Assembly (NCBI RefSeq): GCF_000170895.1
Contig: NZ_ABCS01000044.1
Coordinates: 1 to 64,000 of the forward strand
Length of the DNA stretch: 64,000 nucleotides
From: Plesiocystis pacifica SIR-1
GTDB taxonomy: Bacteria; Myxococcota_A; Polyangia; Nannocystales; Nannocystaceae
Direction: 5' to 3'
Part shown: one piece after another, positions 25,547 through 33,244 of the stretch
Position numbering within the stretch: position 1 is the first letter of the stretch
Layout of the letters: each line of letters starts with the position of its first letter
Translations under genes and position numbers: made by a program
The notes under the pieces: model-generated
The model's database searches: none
The model's input: the letters and a program-made list of their open reading frames with translations, nothing else
What the model was told of the DNA's origin: nothing

Positions 25547-28500
25547 ATGGACGAGACACACTTGATCGATCTGCTCTGTGATGTGTTCGATGACGAGCAG
25601 TTGTACTGGTTCATCGGTGAAGGGCCCCAGGGATCTGAACTGCTCAGCCTTTTGCGCGCGGCCGTAAGCTTGCAGGAGCTGGCGGAACTCGTGGTCGAAG
25701 AGCTGCGTTCTCGTGGACTACTCAACGCCCACTTCTTCTGGCGTTTGCGGATGGCGCGACCGCGGGCAAAGCCGCAGATCCTTGAGTTGGAGGCTCAGGC
25801 GCTGGGTGAAGTGGGGGCCACGGTCGAAGCTGCTATTGGCGTTGAGGCACGAGAGGAGCCGACCGGGCCAGGGGAAGAGGTAGAGTCATATGTCGACGTG
25901 CGTCGGCTATCTACGGCGGAGCTGGGGACCACCGTGTGGATTCGCCGCCTCGCGCGGCTAACAGGGTTCGAACGGGATCGCGTCCGTGAGCTCCTGGATG
26001 GAGCTCGGCCTGGTTCCAAGGTTGCGGACCTCCTCGCGGACGGGTGGCCGACACCGAGCGAGCTCGGAGCGATGTCTGTTGCGCGGGTCCAGCGATTCGG
26101 TCTCTTGCCCTGGCTCGCAGAGGTCGTCGAGTTCTCGTGCGTTGAACTCGAGGACCTCTTCGCTGTTGTCCACGGGCGCACACAGGTTCGGACTGCGCTC
26201 GGTTCCCGTTGGCCTCAGGAATTGGATGAAGACATGGAGGAAGAAGAGGAAGAAGAGGAAGAAGAGGAAGAAGAAGTCGACATTGCTACCTGCACGGCGA
26301 AGCAGGCGATTGCCAGCGAGCTATTCAACGAGATCGCGCTCGTCACTGGGCTGAGCGAGCGAGTTGTTGCCCGGCGCCTTCGCAGCTTCGACCCCCGAAC
26401 GCGAGTCCGGAACGTGTTTGCACGCGAGTGGCCGAGCCTCGCCGATCTCGGTGACTGGTCCGTTGCGCGGGCACGACAGCTCGGGCTGTTTCCGACGATC
26501 GCCCACCAGCTCAAGATCGAACAGGTAGTTCTAGAGACCAAGCTCGAGGGGGTGCACGGGCGGACGCAGGTTCGCAACGCTCTCGGAGAAGTCTGGGGGA
26601 AGGAAGACGAAGACGAGGACGTCGCAGGTGCTCCGCTGAGCGCTGAGACACTTCTGATCCAGAGTCCGTTTTGTGAGCTCCGGGCGTCGCAGGTGCGTGC
26701 ATTTGGGCTAGAACGTCGACTTGCCGCGATTACGGGTCATGAGCGGCAGTACGTCGAACATACCCTCGGGCATTTCGATCCTCGCACGCGCGTCAAGAAT
26801 ATTTTTGTCGACGAGTGGCCTTCGCTCGTGGAGGTTGGAGCTTGGTCGGTAGCGCGCGCGCTACGTTTGGGACTCGTCGGAGAGCTCGCCGCTGACTTGG
26901 ACCTCGACCCCAAGGCGGTTTGGGAGGCGCTGAGTTCTGTTGAGGGTCATACTTGGGTACGTACCGCACTTCTCGAGGATTGGTACGACGAGGAGGACGA
27001 GGAGGACGAGGGCGAGGAGGACGAGGAGGACGAGGAGGGCGAGGAGGGCGAGGAGGGCGAGGACGAGGAGGGCGAGGAGGACGAGGACGAGGGAGGTGAA
27101 GAAGCTGGGGCTCCGGGGAGCGCTTGTATCGCCAAACTCCGTGTGAACCAGCTGCGTGGGACAATCTCGAGCGTGGTGTTGGCCGAAGTCACTCAGCTCA
27201 GTCTGGACCGCGTGGAGGCTCGGCTCCGAAAGGCACATCACCGCAGTTTGGTAGGGAAGGTCTTTGCTGATGAGTGGCCAACGAGCGAGGATCTCGCCAG
27301 TTGGCCGGTGGCCAAGGTGCTGCGCCTCGGGCTAGGTGATGAGGTCGCGCGCGTGCTTGGGCTGGAGGTCCAGGAGGTCGAACGAGCGCTCCAGGCCTCG
27401 TTGTGGAGCAAGAGCGTCAGTGAGGTGTTTGCTGAGGAGTGGAGTGGCCCAGTGGTCACAGCGGCCAACATCATGAGCGAGCGCCCTGGAGCGTCGAGCC
27501 GGTCGGACGAGCCCGCGCTTAGTGGGCTACGAATCGCACAGTTGCGTGCAGGTTTAGGGCCCGTGATCGTGGCGGAGTTGACAGGCTTGCGGCTGGCAGA
27601 GGTGCGGGCCCGTCTCGAGGACGCCCACGCACGCAAGCGGGTGACAACCGTGTTCGCCAACGAGTGGCCGTCGCAGGAGGACCTTGGCGAGTTTTCAGTC
27701 GCTCGCGTACTACGCCTCGGTCTCATCGGTGATATTGCCGAGGCGACTCATCTCGAAGCTGAGGAGGTCGATCGGCGGCTCCTTGGAGCGCGGGGGTACC
27801 AACAGATATGGGAGGCCTTTCCTGACGAGTGGCCCTACGTCTACGAGGAGGAGGAAGCGCGCGGCGAGGGCGATTCGGATGAGACGAGTGAGGGAGCGTT
27901 CGAACTGGGCGGGTTGTCGGTGGCTCAGGCCCGGCGGCGTGGGCTCGCGCGAACGATCGCTGCAGTTACGAGCATGGACGTGGAGGAGGTCACTCGTGAC
28001 CTAGCGTCAGTCCATGGACGCACACGGGTCAAGAATCTGTTCGCTGACCACTGGCCGACGAGTGATGTTCTGGGTTCATGGTCGGGAGTTCGGGCTGCCC
28101 GCCATGGTCTCGCCCGGACGATCGCCGAGCTGACGGAGCTCGATCTCGAGATCGTACAAGCACGCCTCGCTGAAGCTCGCGGACGGACAATGGTCCGAAC
28201 CTTGTTTGCCGACGAGTGGCCCGAGTGGGAGTGGGACGTCGAAGACGAGTACTGGGACGAGGAAGAGGAAGAGGAAGAAGAAGAAGAAGAAGAAGAAGAA
28301 GAAGAGCTTGGTGAGGCCGGTGACGGTGACCGAGGTGACGACCAGGCGGATGTTCGGCGGCCCAAGGGCGAGAGTCCGCTCACCGAACGCACCGTAGCTC
28401 GTGCATTGCGCGATGGGCTGACGCCGACGATCGCAGAGCTAGCCAATTTGGGCCATCAGGCCGTTGAGCGTCGGCTGCGGGCGACGGATGGGCGTCGACG

Positions 28501-29653
28501 ACTCCACGCGGCCATCCCAGAGCTTTGGGATGGGATCGAGGTGATCGGGCAGCGCACGGCCGGCCACGTTGTACGCAATGGGCACGTTACGGTCACTGCG
28601 GAGGTCGTGGGCGTGCCGTACGACCAAGTGCACCGAATGCTTCGTGACGCCGACAGTCGAGGGGTTGTTGCACGAGTTCTCTCCGAGTGGTGGCCTGACG
28701 TCGACGCAGGGCGACGAAAGTCTGGTTCGGAGCGAAGCAAGCCTACACCGCTGCCAGAGGAGCCATCGACGGAGCCTGAACTGGAGAGCATCGTCGAACC
28801 GACGAAGGCTGCCGGGATCATTAACCTCAGCGAGCGGAGTTGGGGCCGACAGTTTGCCGACCTCGTCGCCGAGTTTCACAGCCGGAATTTGATCGCCTTC
28901 GTCGGCGCTGGTGTGTCTCTGGGGGCGGGACTGCCATCGTGGAGCGAACTGTTGCGGAAAGTCGTCGCGGAGATCCGGGATGTCACCGATCCGCAGAGCA
29001 TTGCGGAGATCGAACAGCTCGAATCGAACAAGCGGCTGATTGACGCAATGTCGGCCGCGAGGCTCGGTGCTGGAGCGCAGACATTTGATCGCTTGGTGGA
29101 GAAGTTCCTTGCCGACGCAGACCGGGAGCCGCCGCCGACTGCGAAAGCGATCGCTGCACTACACCCAGAGCTCCGTGCAGTGATGACGACAAACGTCGAC
29201 ACCCTCCTCGAGCGGGCGTTTAAGGGGCGCTGGTGGTCAACTGCGAAGATGTTGCCCGACATCGGGCGGCGCAAGCACTACATCCTCAAACTCCACGGCA
29301 CCTTGCAGGATCGCAGTACCTGGGTGTTCACCCGCGAGCAGTACGATCGGGTCATGTACGCCGATCCGCACTATCGAGGCATGTTCACTACGATTTTCAG
29401 TACCTCGCCCTTGATGTTCGTGGGCTATGGTCTCAGCGACGGGGACTTCGATCAGATCCTCGGGCACGTGCGTGCGTATGCCGGCGCGCAGCCACCAACC
29501 CACTTCGCGCTGGTCGACTCGGAGATGGCGACGCCCTACCGTCGGGCGCTACTGGAGTCGAGCGGGATTCGGCTCTTGCCATACTCGTCGGCCAACAACC
29601 ATGCTGAGCTCGTCGAGATCCTCGAGCTGTTGCGCGAGAGCCAGCCACGCTGA
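25547..29653 (+). CDS. EAD1-like / 14-repeat / SIR2 conflict-system protein
   Basis: 1368 residues from ATG 25547; a GTG 19 codons upstream is also in frame. Residues 3-72 (LIDLLCDVFDDEQLYWFIGE, then LVVEELRSRGLLNAHFF) resemble the effector-associated domain EAD1, an adaptor of bacterial conflict systems. About residues 123-1050 hold 14 copies of a ~50-residue unit. The C-terminal ~265 residues are a SIR2 domain: FVGAGVS at 1118, Asn1216 in TTNVDTLLERAF, His1250 in KLHGT and FVGYGLSD. SIR2 effectors of defence systems destroy NAD+ on infection. Base use is less GC-biased at third positions than in flanking genes, suggesting transfer. No partner gene is adjacent; the next gene is a TlpA-like protein on the other strand. 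Confidence 0.8.
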   Translation: MDETHLIDLLCDVFDDEQLYWFIGEGPQGSELLSLLRAAVSLQELAELVVEELRSRGLLNAHFFWRLRMARPRAKPQILELEAQALGEVGATVEAAIGVEAREEPTGPGEEVESYVDVRRLSTAELGTTVWIRRLARLTGFERDRVRELLDGARPGSKVADLLADGWPTPSELGAMSVARVQRFGLLPWLAEVVEFSCVELEDLFAVVHGRTQVRTALGSRWPQELDEDMEEEEEEEEEEEEEVDIATCTAKQAIASELFNEIALVTGLSERVVARRLRSFDPRTRVRNVFAREWPSLADLGDWSVARARQLGLFPTIAHQLKIEQVVLETKLEGVHGRTQVRNALGEVWGKEDEDEDVAGAPLSAETLLIQSPFCELRASQVRAFGLERRLAAITGHERQYVEHTLGHFDPRTRVKNIFVDEWPSLVEVGAWSVARALRLGLVGELAADLDLDPKAVWEALSSVEGHTWVRTALLEDWYDEEDEEDEGEEDEEDEEGEEGEEGEDEEGEEDEDEGGEEAGAPGSACIAKLRVNQLRGTISSVVLAEVTQLSLDRVEARLRKAHHRSLVGKVFADEWPTSEDLASWPVAKVLRLGLGDEVARVLGLEVQEVERALQASLWSKSVSEVFAEEWSGPVVTAANIMSERPGASSRSDEPALSGLRIAQLRAGLGPVIVAELTGLRLAEVRARLEDAHARKRVTTVFANEWPSQEDLGEFSVARVLRLGLIGDIAEATHLEAEEVDRRLLGARGYQQIWEAFPDEWPYVYEEEEARGEGDSDETSEGAFELGGLSVAQARRRGLARTIAAVTSMDVEEVTRDLASVHGRTRVKNLFADHWPTSDVLGSWSGVRAARHGLARTIAELTELDLEIVQARLAEARGRTMVRTLFADEWPEWEWDVEDEYWDEEEEEEEEEEEEEEEELGEAGDGDRGDDQADVRRPKGESPLTERTVARALRDGLTPTIAELANLGHQAVERRLRATDGRRRLHAAIPELWDGIEVIGQRTAGHVVRNGHVTVTAEVVGVPYDQVHRMLRDADSRGVVARVLSEWWPDVDAGRRKSGSERSKPTPLPEEPSTEPELESIVEPTKAAGIINLSERSWGRQFADLVAEFHSRNLIAFVGAGVSLGAGLPSWSELLRKVVAEIRDVTDPQSIAEIEQLESNKRLIDAMSAARLGAGAQTFDRLVEKFLADADREPPPTAKAIAALHPELRAVMTTNVDTLLERAFKGRWWSTAKMLPDIGRRKHYILKLHGTLQDRSTWVFTREQYDRVMYADPHYRGMFTTIFSTSPLMFVGYGLSDGDFDQILGHVRAYAGAQPPTHFALVDSEMATPYRRALLESSGIRLLPYSSANNHAELVEILELLRESQPR
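25913..28699 (+). repeat. fourteen protein repeats in seven pairs with polyacidic spacers
   Basis: Each unit ends in EWP or a close variant, often preceded by GRTxVRxLFADEWP. Even-numbered units begin with SVARxxRLGL or similar. Units come in pairs; between pairs lie acidic spacers. Three are long: 26230-26280, 26989-27105 and 28255-28308, the first and last being nearly pure Glu from GAA/GAG runs. Other spacers are short or less acidic. The units are helical by appearance (LAEVTQLSLDRVEARLRKA) and may form a stacked scaffold or sensing surface. I know no named family for them. Confidence 0.75.
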
Positions 29654-29708
29654 TCGCTCCAAGGTCCTCGAGTGAGCCGCGACAGGCTCGTCATTGGGAG
29701 GCGAGACC

Positions 29709-30260
29709 CTAGAGCAGCTGTTCCAAGGCGCGCATGAACTCGGGATCGTTCTCGACGATCACGCCCTCGCGCTGCCAGCGGATGTTGCCCTCGCGGTCGA
29801 TCAGGAAGCTCGTCGGGTAGCCGTTGAGCTCGAAGGCGACCTGGGCTTTGTTCTCGAAGTCGACCCAGACGGGGTAGGGGATGCCGTTGTGGGCGACGGC
29901 CTTGCGCACGGCGACGAGCTTGCGGCGGCTGTCGGCGTTGAGGCCGATGACGGTGAAGCCCCGGGGCTCGAGGGAGCGGTGCAGGTCGGCGAGCACGGGG
30001 AGCTCGCGCATGCACGGCTCACACCACGTGGCCCAGGTGTTGAGCAGGACCACGGTGCCCTTTAGATCTTCGAGGGAGACCTCTTCGGCCTCGAGGTTCT
30101 TGGTCTCGAAGGTCGGCGCGGGGCGGCTGGGGAGCCCGCTCGGGTCTGCGCCGGCGCCTTCGGCCTTCGCGCCCTCGCCCTTGGTGCAGGCGGAGGCTCC
30201 CAGGGACAGCGCCAAAGCTGCGCCGAGTGCGATCAGGGCAAGGGGGCTCGTACGGGTCAA
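29709..30260 (-). CDS. TlpA/ResA-like thioredoxin-fold lipoprotein
   Basis: 183 residues from a TTG start at 30260. A signal sequence (LALIALGAALALSL) ends at Cys25, a probable lipidation site though the box is not ideal. The redoxin domain begins near RPAPTFETKNL and has the active site WC80-EP-C83, then GLNADSRR and the cis-Pro region GYPTSFLID. Such proteins reduce disulfides outside the inner membrane, for example in cytochrome c maturation. It lies 100 bases downstream of an ECF sigma gene on the same strand. Confidence 0.88.
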   Translation of the reverse strand: MTRTSPLALIALGAALALSLGASACTKGEGAKAEGAGADPSGLPSRPAPTFETKNLEAEEVSLEDLKGTVVLLNTWATWCEPCMRELPVLADLHRSLEPRGFTVIGLNADSRRKLVAVRKAVAHNGIPYPVWVDFENKAQVAFELNGYPTSFLIDREGNIRWQREGVIVENDPEFMRALEQLL

Positions 30261-30360
30261 GGCAAGCTCGATCTACCGCGGGGAGCCGAGAGCGTCCACC
30301 GCCCGGCCCGCGAGGTCGACCGCCAACATGGAGACATGGACAGCAAGGATCCGCAGCTCC

Positions 30361-30942
30361 TCACGCGGCCTGGGCCATGCCGAGGCCGTAGTTGGTGGCG
30401 TAGTCGGCGAGCTGCTCGCGCAGCTGCTTGCGGGCGCGGTGCAGCCGGCTCATGACCGTGCCCACGGGGCAGCCCAGCTCCACGGCGGCCTCCTTGTAGG
30501 CCATGCCCTGGACGTCGACGAGCTCGATGACCTGGCGGTAGTGGCTGGGCAGCTCGGCGAGGGCGCCGAGGACCTCGTCGGAGAAGTGGGTGCTGTGCCA
30601 GTGACCCTCGGGGGCGTGGGCCTCCTCGAGGCGGCGGGGATCGTAGAGGTACTGGAGCAGGTCGGGGCGCGCGGCCGCGGCGTCGACGACCTTTTGGTGG
30701 CGGTGGCGAGAGATGAAGGTGTTGATGAGGATGCGCGAGAGCCAGGCGCCGAGGCTGCTGTTGCGCTCGAAGCGGTGCCAGTTCGTCCACGCCTTGGTCA
30801 GCGCCTCCTGGACCAGGTCCTGGGACTCCGAGGGCTGGTGGGTCAGGCGCATGCCGATGCGGAACAGCCGGGGGAGGTGGGGCTTGGTGAGGGAGGCGAA
30901 CTCGATGGAGGCGGTGGCGGTCGCGGTCATGCCCCCTTGCAA
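30361..30942 (-). CDS. ECF-type RNA polymerase sigma factor
   Basis: 193 residues. Region 2 reads LFRIGMRLTHQPSESQDLVQEALTKAW with the core-binding helix and LGAWLSRILINTFISRHR. Region 4 reads LAELPSHYRQVIELVDVQG and then CPVGTVMSRLHRARKQL, the -35 recognition helix. TTG 30942 is supported by GAAGG seven bases upstream; ATG 30930 is also possible. No anti-sigma gene is seen on either side, so control must be by another route. The region upstream (30943-31084) is AT-rich and is shared with a divergent HEAT-repeat gene. Confidence 0.92.
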   Translation of the reverse strand: MQGGMTATATASIEFASLTKPHLPRLFRIGMRLTHQPSESQDLVQEALTKAWTNWHRFERNSSLGAWLSRILINTFISRHRHQKVVDAAAARPDLLQYLYDPRRLEEAHAPEGHWHSTHFSDEVLGALAELPSHYRQVIELVDVQGMAYKEAAVELGCPVGTVMSRLHRARKQLREQLADYATNYGLGMAQAA

Positions 30943-31084
30943 AGCAATGCCTTCGCCATCTATATAAAGTCAATGATTTCATGTGCTTGACTCAAAAGAC
31001 GGGATTCGTTGATCCGTGATGTTCGGATAAGTTGCAAGCGCGAACGAAATTGCAGCGGGCCACCAAACCAGACAGACTGGCGGA

Positions 31085-33223
31085 GTGAGTCGCTCCCGCC
31101 TGCCCGCGCTGCTCCTCAGCACGCTCCCTGCCTTCGCCGCGGGCGTGGCGAGCTCCGCGGCTAGCGAAGTCCGCGCCGCTCCGGAGGCGGACGCTGCCCA
31201 AGGGGACGCAGAGCCCGAGGACGACTACGGCCGCTACCCCATCTGGCCCACGGAGATCGAGCGCATCGCCGCGCCGCTTCGGGATCCAGCGATGACCACC
31301 GAGAGCGGGCGCATGGCCGCCCTCGAGGAGCTGCGGCCCTACGCGACGCGGGTCATCTCGGCGGAGATCGAGTTCGCGCTGACGGACCCTGCCCCGGAGG
31401 TCCGCAACTTCGCCCTCGGGATCTGCGTCGAACGGCGCCTTGTCAGCTGCGTCGACGAGGCCGAGGCGATGTGGGACTCGGGCGAGCCGGGGGTGCGCTT
31501 CATGGCGCTCTCGCTGCTGAGCTTCGACCCGAGCGAGGCGCACCTCGAGCGCCTCTACGAGGCGATGCGCGATCCCAACGACATGATCCGCGAGCACGCC
31601 ATCGACCGCCTGGTCGACGCGCCCCTCGACGAGCAGGCGGCCGCGTCGGCGCGGCGCGAGATCGTCGGTCAGCTCGGCGACGTGTCCGCGCGGGTGCGCC
31701 GAGCCGCGGCGCGAGGCTTGGGGCGCCTGGGGCCGGGGGAGGGCGCGCTGGCGCTGGTCCGGCTCCTCGACGACGTGGACGTGGGGGTCGCCCGGGACGC
31801 CGCCGAGGCGCTGGGCAAGCTCCGCGACGAGCGCGCGGCTCCGGCCTTGCTGCGCGCCCTCGACAGCCCGCCGACGCCGGAGTTCGCCCGCGCCGGGCTC
31901 GGGGCCATCGCCGCGCTCTCGGGCGAGGAGCTCGACCAGGCCCTGCTGGACTTTCTCGACACGCCGCCCCGCAACGCCCGGCGCTCCGACGTCGCCTGGG
32001 CCGTGGGCACCCGCCTCGAGCCAGGCGCGGCGCTCATCGCCGGCCTCGTCGAGCGCATGCGCGACCCGGATCTGCGCGAGCACTGCACCCGGGCGCTGCT
32101 GTGGATGGGCGAGCGGGCCGTGCCCTTTTTGGAGGCGGCGATCGAGCGCGGGCTCGAGCCGGACGTGCGCCTCGAGGTCGATCGTCTGCTGGCCGCCCGC
32201 AGCTTGCCGGCGACGCGCCGCGACGAGCTCGACATCATCGAGACCCAGCACAGCGAGGGCGGCTCGACGCGCGCGGCGGCGATGGCTTGGCCCGAGCCCG
32301 TCGCGTGGCCCGAGGCCGACGCGCGCGAGGCCTGGTTCGAGCGTCTGGCTGAGCCGAAGGAGCTCGAGGCGGGGGCGGCCCTGGCCGAGCTCGCCCGGCG
32401 TGAGGAGCTGTCTTGGTTCGAGGGCGCGATCGGCTGGACCCTCGAGCGCGCCGGCACGGCCGAGGCCGCTGGCCCTTGGCTGGTCGCGCTGGCCCTCGCC
32501 CCCGAGGGCACCCTCGGCGGACGCGGACACACCATCGCGTGGGGCCAGGTGGCCAACTGGGCCGCGAACGCGGGCGGGGGCGCCGAGGGGCGCTGCCTGG
32601 CGACGCTGGCCCTGGGCAGCGCCGCCGGCACGCGCCACGAGGACACGGTCCACGCCGAGCTGGTCCGCCTCGCGGGGGCGCACCTCGAGGACGTCCGGGC
32701 CTGCGCCGCCATGGCCCTGGTTCGCTTTGGCGACGACGCCGTGCTCGACGCGCTGTTGGCCGACCCCTCGCCGCGGGTGCGCGCGATGACGGCCGTGGCG
32801 ATCCGGTCGCTGCGCCGCCCGGCGGCCGACCTGCGCATGCGCCTGGCGGTCCAGGCCGACCGCGATCCCCACGCGCGGGCGCGGACCGGCGCCGCCGCGA
32901 CCCTGGCCAAGCTCGAGGCGCCCGGCCGGGGATCCCGGCGCGCGCGCAAGCAGCAAGCGCCGCTGGTCCTGCTGCGCGCGGAGCTCTCGATGTTCGCCGC
33001 TGTTTCCGACGCCGACTCCAAGCGCGAGGCCCTGCACTGGCAGCGCTTCGAGCTGGACGGCCAGACCATCGACCTGCCGGTGTTTGGCAGCGCCCGGCCC
33101 GGGCGACCGATGCCCTGGACGCTCGCGCCGCTGGCGGGGGCCCAGGTCGTCGACATCGACACCGGAGCCGCAGGCGTGCGGCCGCGTCCCTACACCTACG
33201 ACGTGTTCGAGATGCACATGTAG
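31085..33223 (+). CDS. exported HEAT-repeat protein
   Basis: 712 residues from GTG 31085 with an N-terminal signal sequence (LPALLLSTLPAFAAGVASSAA). The body is a chain of HEAT/PBS-lyase-like helical repeats, clear at PAPEVRNFALGICVERR, DVSARVRRAAARGLGRLG and DVDVGVARDAAEALGKLRDE, then again around 530-590. Such solenoids bind other proteins. A non-repeat C-terminal domain of ~80 residues ends the protein (ALHWQRFELDGQTIDLPVFG). Function unknown. It is divergent from the ECF sigma gene and could be one of its targets. Confidence 0.7.
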   Translation: MSRSRLPALLLSTLPAFAAGVASSAASEVRAAPEADAAQGDAEPEDDYGRYPIWPTEIERIAAPLRDPAMTTESGRMAALEELRPYATRVISAEIEFALTDPAPEVRNFALGICVERRLVSCVDEAEAMWDSGEPGVRFMALSLLSFDPSEAHLERLYEAMRDPNDMIREHAIDRLVDAPLDEQAAASARREIVGQLGDVSARVRRAAARGLGRLGPGEGALALVRLLDDVDVGVARDAAEALGKLRDERAAPALLRALDSPPTPEFARAGLGAIAALSGEELDQALLDFLDTPPRNARRSDVAWAVGTRLEPGAALIAGLVERMRDPDLREHCTRALLWMGERAVPFLEAAIERGLEPDVRLEVDRLLAARSLPATRRDELDIIETQHSEGGSTRAAAMAWPEPVAWPEADAREAWFERLAEPKELEAGAALAELARREELSWFEGAIGWTLERAGTAEAAGPWLVALALAPEGTLGGRGHTIAWGQVANWAANAGGGAEGRCLATLALGSAAGTRHEDTVHAELVRLAGAHLEDVRACAAMALVRFGDDAVLDALLADPSPRVRAMTAVAIRSLRRPAADLRMRLAVQADRDPHARARTGAAATLAKLEAPGRGSRRARKQQAPLVLLRAELSMFAAVSDADSKREALHWQRFELDGQTIDLPVFGSARPGRPMPWTLAPLAGAQVVDIDTGAAGVRPRPYTYDVFEMHM

Positions 33224-33244
33224 CCGGGGCCCGGCCAGTTCAGG

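Noticed and set aside
30273-30329. An 18-codon frame (MLAVDLAGRAVDALGSPR) between the sigma and tlpA-like genes
   Set aside because: No ribosome site and too short to judge; likely chance.
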